DNA from: Typha latifolia
Lineage: Eukaryota; Streptophyta; Magnoliopsida; Poales; Typhaceae
Assembly (NCBI GenBank): GCA_019914945.1
Contig: CM034099.1
Location: forward strand, 23,834,704 to 23,898,703
Direction of reading: 5' to 3'
DNA: 64,000 bases
In this document: piece by piece, positions 34,301-45,732 of the stretch
Layout of the letters: each line of letters begins with the position of its first letter
Numbering within the stretch: position 1 is the stretch's first letter
The notes under the pieces: model-generated
What the model was told of the DNA's origin: nothing
The model's input: only the letters and a program-made list of their open reading frames with translations
Database searches by the model: none
Translations under genes and position numbers: made by a program

Positions 34301-36691
34301 TCCATATGAATTTGGATCCTAGTGCCTGTTGAGCATTAATGAAATATGCATGACAATTGGCCAAAAAAAAATCATATTATCTCACAAAGATCTTTGCATG
34401 GGAAAAGAAATTTTTAGAGTTATATTGAGCCATATTCTTTTACTTTGCATTTTCGATTTAGTATTATAAGCAAACTGCAAGACTATAATTAATGTAGAAC
34501 CCTCCTGTCTTATTATTCTGAAACCAACTAGGATGCCACTTCTCAACAACTTGATTTTTTTTTCTTTGTTCACCAATTCAGGCACTCCTTGAATATGAGA
34601 AACACAAAATTCGTACGGGTGAGTTCCAAGTATCAGCTTCTTCTCTTCCAGAGCCGATGGTTGCTGATCATCAGGTTTTGTTCTTATCCTGTCAATTGGA
34701 TTTTTTTCACCCTATAATTGGTATTTTTACATGTAAAGTTTCTTATCCTAGATCAAGACTATGAATGTACTTATGACACCAGGAGGAGCTTTACTATTAA
34801 GAAATATAGCAGGAAAAGAATCAAGCTTTCCTGGATGCTTGTTAGAAGGATATCCTGTACCTCTTCAATTTACTTGAAAATCAAATGTTTCGACTTTTTT
34901 CTTTTTATTCACTTAATATGCAGAAGACTAACATATTGCCATCATGGGCTAGAATTGGCTTGGGTATTCCTATACTCCTATTAGGATCCCAAGGTTCTGA
35001 GAGTAAGGCGTTCGATCACTATTCGTGGTAGTGATTTCGATACCCCCACTTTCTTGTTCCTCCCATATTAGTGAGAGTTTATATGTAACATTTGATTCAT
35101 TTTGATTCTTTATTAAGCCGTCAAATTTATGTTTTCAGTTAGTGTTATATGTAACCATGATATGTTACAGTTTTGCAAGAATATATATGGCTTCTGAACT
35201 GTATTATCAGTTTTGTTTGCTTACTGAAAACTTGAGTCATATTTTCTGGTCTGTTACTAATTACCTAATTATCTGCAGCTTGTTGGGAATCAATCATTGG
35301 GCTCAGGTAGAGCCAGACGGGATGCAGCAGCACGAGCTATGCAGGGTTGGCACTCTCAGCGTCTACTGGGTAATGGTGAGGTTGGAGACCCCATTATAAA
35401 GGTTTGTGAGGATTGTGACCTTTGTGTATCTCGGCCTTTCAGTTTATTTATTCACCTTTTTTCATTTGTATTTGCATACTATACATTTAGTATTTGTTGC
35501 AAGGTAAGTTAATGAGGTTAACTTTGCAGGATAGGAGCTCAGTGCCCCTTTCTAAACGTGATAAGCATATCAAAAGCATTGGTATGTCTGATTATGAGTT
35601 CTTTGCTAATAGAATTAGCTTCCTTTATATTTATGTATGCTTTGAAATGCATAAAGGACTCAAGAGGAAAAAATCGTCCAGCCTGGAGCGCGCGGTCAAA
35701 GTAGCACGTACTAAAGTCATTAAGCCACAGTTAAGTTTCGTTATCTTTTGATTTTAATCACCTGTGTTCATGATGTATAAGACTATCTTAAGCAAGTATA
35801 GAAGTAGCTTCATTTAGCTTTTAATGGAAGTCCTGATCTTTTAGTAATCCATAACTTCAAACTTCTAGCTTCTCATTGAGTTGGACTGGATAATACTAAA
35901 ATCATCTACATATGATGGTTTAGAGTTTAGACTATAACATTTGACCAATGTTTTTATGGAAGACTCTTTGCCTAGTCTGTTAACCACAGGGTATACAAAA
36001 TACTCAAATGGTGTTTTTTTTGTTGCCAGCGCGGATTCAATGGTGGTTGACATTGGAGCTCCTGCTGACTGGGTGAAGATCAATGTGCGGCGAACTGTAA
36101 GTTGAAATGGAAAACTAGTTTAAGTCTCTTCTTCTACTCATGATTGGAGTGATGGCAAAAGAAATAATGTTCATTTAAAAACTATATGCTTGCCATTTCG
36201 CAGCCAAATCTGGTATAGATTTGATTGAAGCTTTTGTTTAGTCTACTTACTAGCATGAATTTTTCTGTGCTTTTCTGCAGAAAGATTGCTTTGAAGTATA
36301 TGCTTTAGTTCCTGGGCTTCTGCGAGAAGAGGTAAGTAAGCGTTCTACTTTCATGAATTTAAACCAATTAGTAAACTTTCTTACATTTCTATATTTATGT
36401 CCTTGGACTATGGACAAATGAACTCAGGTGCATGTGCAATCGGATCCTGCTGGCAGATTGGTTATATCTGGTGATCCAGAACAGCCAGATAATCCATGGG
36501 GAGTGACTCCCTTCAAGAAGGTATTATAGTTTTATTTTGGTATTACATTTTGGCTTCACTTCCTCTGAGTCTGATTTTCCTCTTAGGTAATAACCTTGCC
36601 TTCAAGGATTGATCCACACCAAACATCAGCTGTTGTTACACTCCATGGCCAGCTATTCGTCCGTGCACCTTTTGAGCACTCAGACATGTAG
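31349..36691 (+). CDS. ARID/BRIGHT DNA-binding protein with C-terminal HSP20-like domain (12 exons)
   Basis: Exons: 31349-32028, 32113-32152, 32598-32650, 33506-33551, 34582-34674, 35279-35401, 35530-35581, 35657-35729, 36030-36096, 36281-36331, 36428-36520, 36587-36691. They total 1476 nt (491 aa), all phases agreeing. The first exon encodes an acidic, low-complexity N-terminus (residues about 1-190, with a Glu/Asp/Gly run near 148-166). The ARID domain follows (AAFMKELEKF, FKPPKFYGEGLNCLKLWRQV, RLGGYDQVTSCKLWRQVGES, TCTTVSWSFRIFYEKALLEY). A basic middle contains RARRDAAARAMQGWHSQRLL and ERAVKVARTK. The C-terminal alpha-crystallin-like domain contains ADWVKINVRRT, YALVPGLLREEVHVQSD and PDNPWGVTPFKKV. 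This layout matches Arabidopsis ARID3/ARID4, subunits of PEAT chromatin complexes. An in-frame ATG three codons later (31358) could be the start. Intron 4 holds a GATCGG-family element. Confidence 0.93.
33657..34266. mobile_element. Non-autonomous element, GATCGG family, copy 2
   Basis: It begins CAAGGTTTAAAA and ends CCTCAAACCATC. It is flanked by an 8-bp direct repeat GTTTTGGG at 33649-33656 and 34267-34274, as expected of a hAT-type insertion. It shares with the copy at 20260 the block CATATCGGATCG..CTATTTTTTATTA followed by AAATTTTAAATATTATTTAAAA, GA-rich internal sequence and terminal GATCGG/GGATCGGG motifs. It lies in intron 4 of the ARID gene and has no coding capacity. Confidence 0.65.
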
Positions 36692-38393
36692 TTGTGCATG
36701 TAGGTTTTTCTCAGTTTACTAATACCACATGCAACAATGAAGGGATAATAGTGAGAGTTCTGCTGATCATCGACTGTGCGCACCAGTTTGTGCATCTCGT
36801 CCTTTGCAAGAATCATTCCATCTAACTGTGGGAATCCCTCGATCTACTTTTTTTTTTTTGTTTCATTCGTTGCTGAGGCTGCTAGTACTTTCATGTTGCT
36901 AGACGTACTGTTCAAGTAGATGTTGTAACTTGAGTAGCTGGGACAGTGGAGCTTTAGTGCTGCTTCATTCTGTTGATTATAACAGTTGTCAGAAAGTAGT
37001 TGAGGTAAAGGCTTGTTTACTGCTAGTCACTAAGCTAGGATGATGATTTTCGGAACAGATAGGTCATGGTTTTAACCTGTAATGTCTTCATCTGCTTACC
37101 TCTTTGTATATGTAGTATAATTCAGAATGCTGCAAGCATGTGTATTTCTTTTCTGATCTTAGGAGATATATGGTTTCTGAAACTTCTCAATGTCAATAAA
37201 TTCATATCAAGTGCACTTTTGGACGAAGGGCTGTAAATTCCAGTTGAGTTTCCGATTAATGATGCAATTTGTACGATTGGTTGATTGAAATGTCTGAACA
37301 GTTGAAATATTCGGGAAGCTTTAAGAAATGTTGTCGGCTGTGATGAATTGAGAGCATTGTGGTGATAATTTATTTTCTTGTAAACAAACTTCATAAGTTG
37401 GAATTATACTGTTTGATTTTTAGGGTGAATTTGATCAACTGGTTTTGTTCTAAAGAGTGATGATAGGTACTCGTGCAAATACATCTAAAGATCGAAGTTT
37501 GTACTTTTTAGAGGCCAATATATGCCATTGATACTGATTTGTGACTGATTTGCTATATGCGCATTCTCTCACTGATGCTCCTGCAGATGAGCCATACTAT
37601 GCGTAGAATGAATGATCTTTTAAAAATATGGAAAACATTAACTAGTTGTATTCTTATCATGTAAAAAATGTACTTTTGGCACCCCAAAAAAAGAGTTAAT
37701 TTTGAACTTTTTAGTCAGACCTCGATCTCCGTCCGATGGGTCTCGAACAGTTATAGATCCGTTGATCAGAGTAAACCGACCGTCCGATTTGTGTGCTATC
37801 CTACTTTTTATATCAGTAGTCCGAAACCGTTCCAGTTCCCCCACGGCGACAACAACTTCGGCTTCGCGAGGTCAGCTTCTTACAAACCCTAATCCCTCAG
37901 TTTATTCTCTTCTAGTTGTTGATCGTGGGATTTGGAAATCCTAATCTTTTTCCTGGTTCACGAGGATTACTTGGCTTTGTACGCTCTCGTTTTGATTCGT
38001 GAAACATGGAAATCTGTTGCTGGAAATCCCAATCTCTTGTTATTCTCTTGTTTCCTTCTGTCGATTTTTACAAGGTTTGGGGTCTTCGGAGAAGAGCTAC
38101 GAATTAGGGTTCTTTCTGAAGCTATCGAGAGCTTTATCGATTCAATCTCACGCCTCTATTGTTCAGAAATTGGGAGGGATCTGATCACTTCCAATCTTAG
38201 TACTTGCCTCTTCAATGTAATACTACGAACCTTTTGAGCTAGTTGGTGATATTGAGTGCCACTTAGTGGTGAATTATCTGGCTTGCGATTCCCTTTTTCC
38301 TATTAGGAAAATATTTGATCTTGGAGCTGAAGGGAAGTACTAATCCTTTACTTGTTTGCATTTAATCTAGGCGTCCTCTGTTGCTTAGCAGTG
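36692..38393. other. ARID 3' region and U2AF35 promoter and leader
   Basis: After the ARID stop codon come 3' UTR-like sequences to about 37.1 kb, then AT-rich sequence. From about 37780 the sequence becomes leader-like, with a telo-box AAACCCTAA at 37884-37892. A 5' UTR intron is likely: donor-like CGCGAG|GTCAGC at about 37870 and acceptor-like TTTAATCTAG at about 38370. The exact leader structure is not certain. Confidence 0.5.
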
Positions 38394-39266
38394 ATGGCGG
38401 AACACTTGGCTTCGATCTTTGGGACGGAGAAGGACAGGGTCAACTGCCCGTTCTACTTCAAGATTGGTGCGTGCCGCCACGGAGACCGGTGCTCCCGGCT
38501 CCACAACAAACCCACCATATCCCCTACTCTTCTTCTCTCCAACATGTATCACCGCCCTGATATGATCACCCCGGGTATTGATGCCCAGGGCCAGCCCATT
38601 GAGCCCCAAAAGCTCCAAGAGCACTTTGAGGATTTCTACGAGGATATCTTTGAGGAGCTCAACAAGTTTGGCGAGATTGAGAGCCTCAATGTCTGCGATA
38701 ACCTTGCTGACCACATGATTGGGAATGTCTACGTCCAGTTCAGGGAGGAGGACCAGGCTGCCGCAGCTGTTAAGGCCCTTCAGGGTCGGTTCTACTCCGG
38801 TCGCCCCATAATTGTGGACTTCTCACCAGTCACTGATTTCCGAGAGGCCACTTGTCGGCAGTATGAGGAGAATAGCTGCAATCGTGGTGGTTACTGCAAC
38901 TTCATGCATGTGAAGCAGATCGGTAGGGAGTTGAGGAGAAAGCTGTTTGGGAGGTACCAGAGGTCTCGGGGGAGCCGCAGTCGGAGCCGCAGTCCTAGCC
39001 CATATCATAGAAGGGAGAACCGTGATCGTGACCGTGACGACTATCGTGTGAGTGGGAGGAGTGCTGATAGTGTGAGTGGGAGGAGGAGTGCTGATAGTGT
39101 GAGTGGGAGGAGGAGTGCTGATAGGTATGGAAGGTATGACAGCGATGGGGGGAGGCGGAGACATGGGAGCCCCCGGCGGGCGAGGAGCCCAATTAGGGAA
39201 GGCAGTGAGGAGCGGAGGGCGAAGATAGCACAGTGGAATCAGGAAAGAGAGGAGAAGCATGCGTGA
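38394..39266 (+). CDS. U2AF35: Splicing factor U2AF small subunit (U2AF35)
   Basis: An uninterrupted 290-codon frame starts [20 protein letters not shown], the canonical plant U2AF35 N-terminus; a longer in-frame ATG at 38352 lies in leader or intron sequence and is not used. Domains: first CCCH zinc finger (Cys18, Cys27, Cys33, His37), a U2AF-homology RRM (about 43-145, with [18 protein letters not shown]), second CCCH finger (about 153-173, [19 protein letters not shown]), then an Arg/Ser- and Arg/Asp-rich tail (about 185-290). U2AF35 recognises the AG of the 3' splice site as partner of U2AF65. The coding region has no intron, as in other plant U2AF35 genes I recall. The tail contains a short internal tandem repeat (see 39049-39123). 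Confidence 0.96.
   Translation: MAEHLASIFGTEKDRVNCPFYFKIGACRHGDRCSRLHNKPTISPTLLLSNMYHRPDMITPGIDAQGQPIEPQKLQEHFEDFYEDIFEELNKFGEIESLNVCDNLADHMIGNVYVQFREEDQAAAAVKALQGRFYSGRPIIVDFSPVTDFREATCRQYEENSCNRGGYCNFMHVKQIGRELRRKLFGRYQRSRGSRSRSRSPSPYHRRENRDRDRDDYRVSGRSADSVSGRRSADSVSGRRSADRYGRYDSDGGRRRHGSPRRARSPIREGSEERRAKIAQWNQEREEKHA
39049..39123 (+). repeat. In-frame tandem repeat in the U2AF35 RS-like tail
   Basis: Copies of GTGAGTGGGAGGAGGAGTGCTG... with a period of 27 bp (the first shorter by 3 bp) encode VSGRSADS / VSGRRSADS / VSGRRSADR. It is in frame and likely to vary in copy number. Confidence 0.85.
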
Positions 39267-41607
39267 TGTGTAACTAAGGTTTCATTCTTACAATCACCTC
39301 TTTCACTCTTTCTATTCTTAGGCGGCATTAGTGAGGAGTTATGTTTGGCCTTCCTATGCATGTGTTGTCTTGTGGAAACTTTTTGTGGTCCAGACACTTA
39401 TTTACTCCTTGAACCTCCCAAAGTAGATTCTTTTGCATTGTGTGGATTACAAACTTCAACTTTACAGTCTCTTGCACTTTTAGTTAATATCTATGATCAT
39501 TCATGTTCTGCAGAACCAGTTGGTTTCTATGCTTCAATATCTGTAGTTCTTTAGTTCCCTGCACTAGAATTGTCGTATCGTGATATGTAGTAGATTTCTC
39601 ACGTAACATTTCTACGACTTCTGCTAGTTTTTTTCTTTGATGCAAGTCCTTTTATGCTGTTCTCTCACATGGTTGATTGACCGAGATTTAGAATGCAGTC
39701 AAGTGCGACGATGTTATTTCGTAATTGTCTACTGGATACCAAAGCCTTCGCTTTGATTTGGAGAGGAAAAAAATGTTACATGAAGGATTTCTCTTGATTT
39801 TTCTGTGGAGCATTAGAAGAACGATAAAGATGCTACGAACAGGAATATTATGATGTCTGGAAGTTTCTCCTGAATCAAATAATTTGGGAGTTGGGACTAG
39901 GTATTAGCTGTTCGCCTTCATTTTTGTTTAGGAGTTTCTGAATTAATTCTTATGTATATCAAATAAACAGAATTTAAGAGGAAATGAAATAAAAGGAAAT
40001 CAATTTACGACGACCTAGAAATCTTGATTGATTGTTAGCCAGTCTCCGTAGGTCCATCTTCTTCCGTTATCATTCTCTTTTATGATAGGATCTCTTAATT
40101 TTCAGAATCTTCTTCCACGGTCATAACAGATCTCTGATCTTTCAATTGTCCCTCTCAAGTGTCTTCTTAATGCTCCATAGCTTGGAGCTCATTTATTCCT
40201 CGTCCAATATCCATTTACTGAGATTGAAGTAATTTGTTTCTTAGTAACAGTGAGATCATTCTCGTGAAGCAAATTTCGTGATTGAATAACTTGTGAGGCA
40301 CTGAAAATTATCTGTTTGGTTCTCAAGATTTCCTACACAGCTTGAAATTTCTTGTGATCGGTTTACATATTATGTGCTTGCAGATTTTATGCTTCTAATC
40401 TAACTCTTTTCCAATTTTTGGTACTTGGACTCTTGGAGGCACATCTTGCGAGAATATTAACATCTGAAATTGAAGGACGAAAATTAAATCATGCTAGATT
40501 TCTTATTTTTCACTATTTTCTTAAGTGTGAAGGTCTATAACTAGTTCATGTCGATGTACTGCCAGAAAGTTCTTTCTAACTTCAGATTCTTGTCCTTTCC
40601 TGATAGGTATTAAAGAAGTAAGATCGATCCTCAAAAACAAAATAATAAAGTACAATCTCTTTACAGATAAGGACCTACTCAAGGTTGGAGTCTCTTTTCA
40701 ATTCATCAATAAAATGAAAAAGAATTAAATATTTACTTTGTTCGTTGGATCCATTGGTATTCATTTTGATGAAGGAATAATTAATATTGATATATTATCG
40801 TCTCGGATATACTAATACCCCATCTTATCCTTGACTGGATAACTAACCAATTTAATTTGTAGGTTAGTTGATGATAAAATCCATGCAAGTCGAATTTGGA
40901 GCGATAAGTACCCAAAGATTCATATTGAACTTCGATGGGAACTTTCTTCTGTTTTGTCTGTAATTGTGGATTGGCTGAAAGAACAGATGACCCTTCCTCT
41001 ACGGATACAAGTAATTTAATGTTCCAAACTCGAATTACGGCCAATATTTTTAGCAATTATCAATGAAGGATTGTACGATGCATTTTTTAAGAGATAAAGA
41101 AAACATAAGAATACTGATGCACGAGAGAGGTAAGATAAGGAGTTGAACATTTTTCGGATGATAGACAATGCAAACATATAATACTGAACAACTATGATTC
41201 CGCATATATACAAACAACATGCACTCAGCAATGCTGAAAGTTAAAAAAAAAAATTTAAATTTTGCAACAAAAGGTACATTTACCACAAAGCAACGAAAAC
41301 ATATAATACTAGAACAACTATGATTCCGCATAAATACTACCAACATGCAATCAGCAATGCTGAAAGTAAAAAAACTAAATTTTGTAACAACAGGCACATT
41401 TACCACAAAGCACTCATTTAAGTGCGAACCCACATGAATGAGAAACGGTAACAATGGTTTGTCTTTTATTACATGGACTCTTCAAAATTTCCCAAATGGG
41501 GTGTTGGTATTACCTAAAGTCACTTGAAGAAACAAATGCAATGCAAATGTTAAAATGAGGGGCCAGACCTTCCTAGAATATGCAGTGAGGGCAAGGGCTT
41601 CAGCTTC
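39267..41607. other. Tail-to-tail intergenic region, U2AF35 to mtHsp70
   Basis: This stretch between two convergent genes begins with the U2AF35 3' UTR. The middle (about 39900-41050) has no recognisable gene; the ORFs are short and on both strands. The last part holds the 125-bp tandem duplication downstream of the Hsp70 stop codon. Confidence 0.6.
41166..41413. repeat. 125-bp tandem duplication past the mtHsp70 3' end
   Basis: AACATATAATACT..GAACAACTATGATTCCGCAT..AACATGCA.TCAGCAATGCTGAAAG occurs at 41173 and again at 41298, each copy ending in ACATTTACCACAAAGCA. A few substitutions and short indels separate the two. Confidence 0.88.
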
Positions 41608-44600
41608 TTACATCTTAGCTTCCTTGTATTCAGCTTCAGGTGTCTCGTCTCCCCCACTGCTACCACTACCACCACCACCCTGTCCCTGTTGCATATGCTG
41701 CCCAATTTTAGAAACAGCCTTGTTTGCAGCTTCCATTTTCTCCTTGATCTTGTCCACATTATCCTCAGCCATCGCAGTCCTCAAATCAGCAACAGCAGAC
41801 TCGATCTCCTTGGCAACCTCTGCAGGGATCTTCTCCCGATATTCTCCTAGACTCTTCTCGATGCTATAAACTGTCGAATCTGCAGTATTCCTGATATCAA
41901 TCAGTGCTTTTCTTTCTTGATCATTCTGTGCATGGAGTTCAGCCTCTTTCACCATCTTCTCTATCTCATCCTCCGAAAGGCCACCTGAAGATCTAATAGT
42001 GATCTCTTGCTCTCTGCTTGTTGCCTTGTCCTTCGCAGATACCTTAACAATTCCATTGGCATCGATATCGAAAGTCACCTCAATCTGGGGCATTCCTCTA
42101 GGAGCCGGAGGAATGCCTTCAAGCTGGAATTCACCAAGAAGTTTGTTATCTGCAGCCATCTCCCTTTCGCCCTGCAAGACCTTCACTCCAACCTGGGTTT
42201 GGTTATCGGCAGCAGTGGAGAATACCTGACTCTTCTTGGTTGGAATTGTAGTGTTCCTATTGATGAGCCTGGTAAAGATGCCTCCAAGGGTTTCAATACC
42301 AAGGGAAAGTGGCGTGACATCAAGCAAGAGGAGCTCCTTCACATCACCTCTTAGGATGCCACCCTGTAGAGCAGCTCCCATGGCGACTGCTTCGTCAGGG
42401 TTCACACCCTTGCTTGGTAATTTCTTGAAAATCTCATTAACAATTTCTTGAACCTTTGGAACCCTTGTCATCCCACCAACCAATAGAACTTCATCTACTT
42501 CTTTAGCTGAGATGCCTGCATCCTTTAAACAATTCTCACAAGGGATGCGTGTTCGCTCAATGAGATTGCTGACCAGAGCCTCAAACTTGGATCGAGTCAG
42601 TGTAACATTGAAGTGCTTTGCACCAGATGCGTCTGCAGTAATAAAAGGTAAGTTTATTTCTGTTTGTGCAGTTGATGAAAGTTCCACCTTTGCCTTTTCA
42701 GCGGCTTCTCTGAGCCTTTGCACGGCCAATTTATCTTTTGACAGATCAATATTGTCAGACCTTTTGAATTCACCTACTAAGTAGTCCAGCAATGCACTAT
42801 CAAAGTCCTCACCACCAAGAAAAGTATCCCCATTGGTGGCCTTGACCTGAAAACAGAATAATGTTAGCCACAAGAACTAAACCTAATAAATAGAAGCACA
42901 GAACATAACTGGAACAGAAACAAGACGACCATACCTCAAAAACACCATTAGAAATCTCAAGGATTGAAACATCAAATGTACCACCACCCAAGTCAAACAC
43001 AGCAATTAGACCTTCCTTGTTGTTCATTCCATATGATAGAGCTGCAGCCGTTGGCTCATTAATAATCCTTAGTACATCCAATCCAGCAATTCTTCCAGCA
43101 TCCTTTGTAGCTTGACGCTGAGCATCATTGAAATAAGCAGGGACTGTTATGACAGCCTTCGAAACAGATTTACCAAGATAAGACTCTGCGGTTTCCTTCA
43201 TTTTGGTTAGGACAAATGCACCAATTTGACTAGGCGAGTACTGCTGTCCATTCATTTCTAACCAAGCATCCCCATTTGGGGCCTTAACAATTTTGTATGG
43301 CACCATTTTCAGTTCTTTCTGTGTCTGTGGATCATCGAACCTTCTTCCAATCAAGCGCTTGGTGCCAAATAAAGTATTTGTTGGATTTGTCACAGCTTGA
43401 CGCTTTGCAGGAGTACCGACCAAAAGCTCACCCTTCTGATTAAATGCCACAACAGAAGGTGTTGTCCTTGCACCTTCTGCATTCTCAATCACCTTTGGAG
43501 TCTAAATCAAAAGAGAAACAAATCTCGTCACTTTGTGAAATAAGGAACGAAGTTAATTCAGGGACTCCGAATAATACTCATAAAATTGAATTCAGAAAAT
43601 TAAGTGAAAGATCACATTTCATTTAAACCTCCTTCAGAATTCCTGGTTCCTAAAGTAAAATAGCAACTCTAGGTAAGTGCTTAAAAAGAATACTTATTGG
43701 TATAACCTGAAAGAAAAACTAAATATCTAAGAACCTACTAAAATCATGTTAACTTTCAGGTAAGATATTTCTAGAAGTAGAGCACACCTTCCCCTCCATG
43801 ACTGAAACACAAGAGTTCGTAGTACCCAAGTCAATCCCAATAACATCAGCTCCAGCAGGTTTTGAGCTACAAGATAAATACACAAGTATGTCGTTATAGC
43901 AGTTAAAACACTAGGTATGCAAAGCAATGCACACACACATACACACAAAATAAAATAAAATAAAAGGGACAGAAAAAATAACTACCTGAATGCTCTTGCT
44001 ACAGCTCCCCATCTGTATAGAAAAGGAGATGTGCCATTGAGTTGGCCGGGGACCTGAAAAAAGCATTAACAAAATCAAGTCTTGTACAGCTGCCTGGAAA
44101 AATGAAAAATGTGACCTTCACAAATAAAATCAAGTAGTATTGCTCTTCTACCAAGCAGCCCATTGTGGGTATCACAGATTCACTTATTTATCCACCCATA
44201 AGAATCCCAAGATCTTAATTCAGTTTAAGATATAAAAAATCAATCTCCTCTTCATTTCCACAAATACCATCAAATTTTCAAAGGCAAGTAAGGTATATAA
44301 AATCCCTGACTTTTACCGTTCTTTTCCTTTAAAACACAAAAAATGACGACAAAAGGAAAAAATTTCAGAAAACGACAATTAATACAAGAGCAACAGTAAG
44401 CTTCTTTTCCTTTTAACTTTTTTTCCTTGCAAATCATATAAAGCCACAAGATTGCATCATTCATTATCTAATCTCCCTATAACATCTCCAGTAAATACTA
44501 AATACTGCATATACAGAGAAAGATACAGATATTTTCCATACCATCTAATGATCTCTTATAAATGCGATAAAAAAATGAAGGGAAGGCTATTGCCATCTCG

Positions 44601-44964
44601 TGTTTACTTGAAGAAAAATTACTCTCCTAATTCCTAGGGAAACAGAAGGATAACACAATATTATCTTGACTCCTCCATAATTTTCTAGACTAAATGGAGA
44701 AAGAACAAACTATATAAACCAAAGTCGTCAACTTATTCATCGCCCACAGCCTTTTTATCGAATCAAACAAATAAATAACGCACCTCTCCATCAAACAACT
44801 TCGAAAATAGCTGTAACTTAAGCTTAAGACAAGATCAAAGTGTATGTAATGAGAGAAATGGAAGAGTAATAGAATCATGGTAGAAAGCAGCAGACCTGAG
44901 ACAGTGCAGAGGCCAAAGGCCTGGACCTAGGTAGCCTTGATAGGATGATAGAGCCGATCGCCAT
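41608..44964 (-). CDS. Mitochondrial heat shock 70 kDa protein (DnaK-type chaperone), 5 exons
   Basis: Exons in transcript order: 44964-44896, 44053-43986, 43866-43788, 43501-42935, 42846-41608. They total 2022 nt (673 aa). The N-terminus [21 protein letters not shown] is Arg/Ser/Leu-rich without acidic residues, a mitochondrial presequence running to about residue 50 (ARAFSSKP). The ATPase domain follows with [32 protein letters not shown] and [15 protein letters not shown]. The substrate-binding domain contains [18 protein letters not shown] and the lid carries [21 protein letters not shown]. The C-terminus is Gly/Ser-rich, ending EAEYKEAKM instead of the cytosolic EEVD or ER HDEL signals. 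[20 protein letters not shown] is typical of mtHsp70 and its bacterial DnaK relatives. It drives preprotein import with TIM44 and matrix protein folding. Confidence 0.96.
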
Positions 44965-45089
44965 TGCAAGGAAGCTTAAAAGAGCGAAGGAGATATGAAA
45001 CAAAGAGAGAGAGAAGGAAAGAGGAGAGTAAAACCCTACTTAAAACCCTAATGAGCTGGGCCCTTGCTTGGAGAAGGGGAAATGCCTAC

Positions 45090-45097
45090 TTTATATA
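45090..45097 (-). promoter_or_regulatory. Candidate TATA box of the mtHsp70 gene
   Basis: On the minus strand TATATAAA lies about 126 bp upstream of the start codon, a position that fits a leader of roughly 95 nt. Telo-box-like AAACCCTAA sequence lies between it and the start codon (about 45035). Confidence 0.45.
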
Positions 45098-45445
45098 TGT
45101 ACGTAAGATGCCACGTCACTCCAAGAAGGTTCTAGACGCATGTAATTTTCTCACATCCGCTTCTCTTCGTGGCCTCTTACTGCCAACAAGAACGAATGCT
45201 TTGGTCCGAACAATGAACCGCACTACGAATTGCCACGTCATAGGAGGGCCATCGAATTTCTATTTATTTTGGAATTTCTGGAAAGGATATTTACTGATGG
45301 TTGTGTAACGTAACATGAATATGAAATGGTCCAAATGGATCGTTTTGTATTTATACTATCCACTTGCTTTATCCGATTTCATCTGTATAAATTAACTATG
45401 ATATAGATGCACAGGTAATAAATGAAATGTGAGATTAAGATATCT

Positions 45446-45468
45446 TATATATATATATATATATATAC
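45446..45468. repeat. (AT)n microsatellite
   Basis: About eleven AT units in the intergenic DNA upstream of mtHsp70. Confidence 0.9.
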
Positions 45469-45705
45469 ACTGTGTAATAAACGGAGTTATTTGTGTTTAA
45501 AATCGTGATCTTGCATGTTTGTCAACAACTCTCACAACAAGCCAAGCAGATTCTCAGATAATATAATCCACAGCTTTTTTATCAAGATTCGAACCATAAT
45601 TTTTAACACCATGCAGAAAAAAAGATGGCAGAATTCAAGCAGAACAATTTCTACCGAACTTGGCGTCTTAGAAAACTGGAATAACTTTCTTTTTTGTTTC
45701 TTTAT

Positions 45706-45732
45706 CAGAGAGAGAGAGAGAGAGAGAGAGAG
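45706..45732. repeat. (GA)n microsatellite
   Basis: About thirteen GA units in intergenic DNA. Confidence 0.9.

Noticed and set aside
38352..38393. Earlier in-frame ATG of U2AF35
   Set aside because: It would add 14 residues unlike any U2AF35 and overlaps a likely 5' UTR intron acceptor; the conserved start [10 protein letters not shown] is at 38394.
38823..39260. 145-codon minus-strand ORF antisense to U2AF35
   Set aside because: Pro/Thr/His-rich shadow of the Arg/Ser tail in another frame; no start context or homology.
39900..41060. Retroelement in the U2AF35-mtHsp70 gap
   Set aside because: The sequence had a repeat-like feel, but no LTR, target duplication or protein motif could be found on either strand.
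41550..42784. Several plus-strand ORFs over the mtHsp70 exons
   Set aside because: They are shadows of the long coding exon on the minus strand, whose frame gives a full DnaK-type protein.
45271..45283. Heat shock element upstream of mtHsp70 (GGAATTTCTGGAA)
   Set aside because: TTC-nn-GAA is present, but the first GAA is one base too close, so it is not a proper three-unit HSE; at most a weak site.
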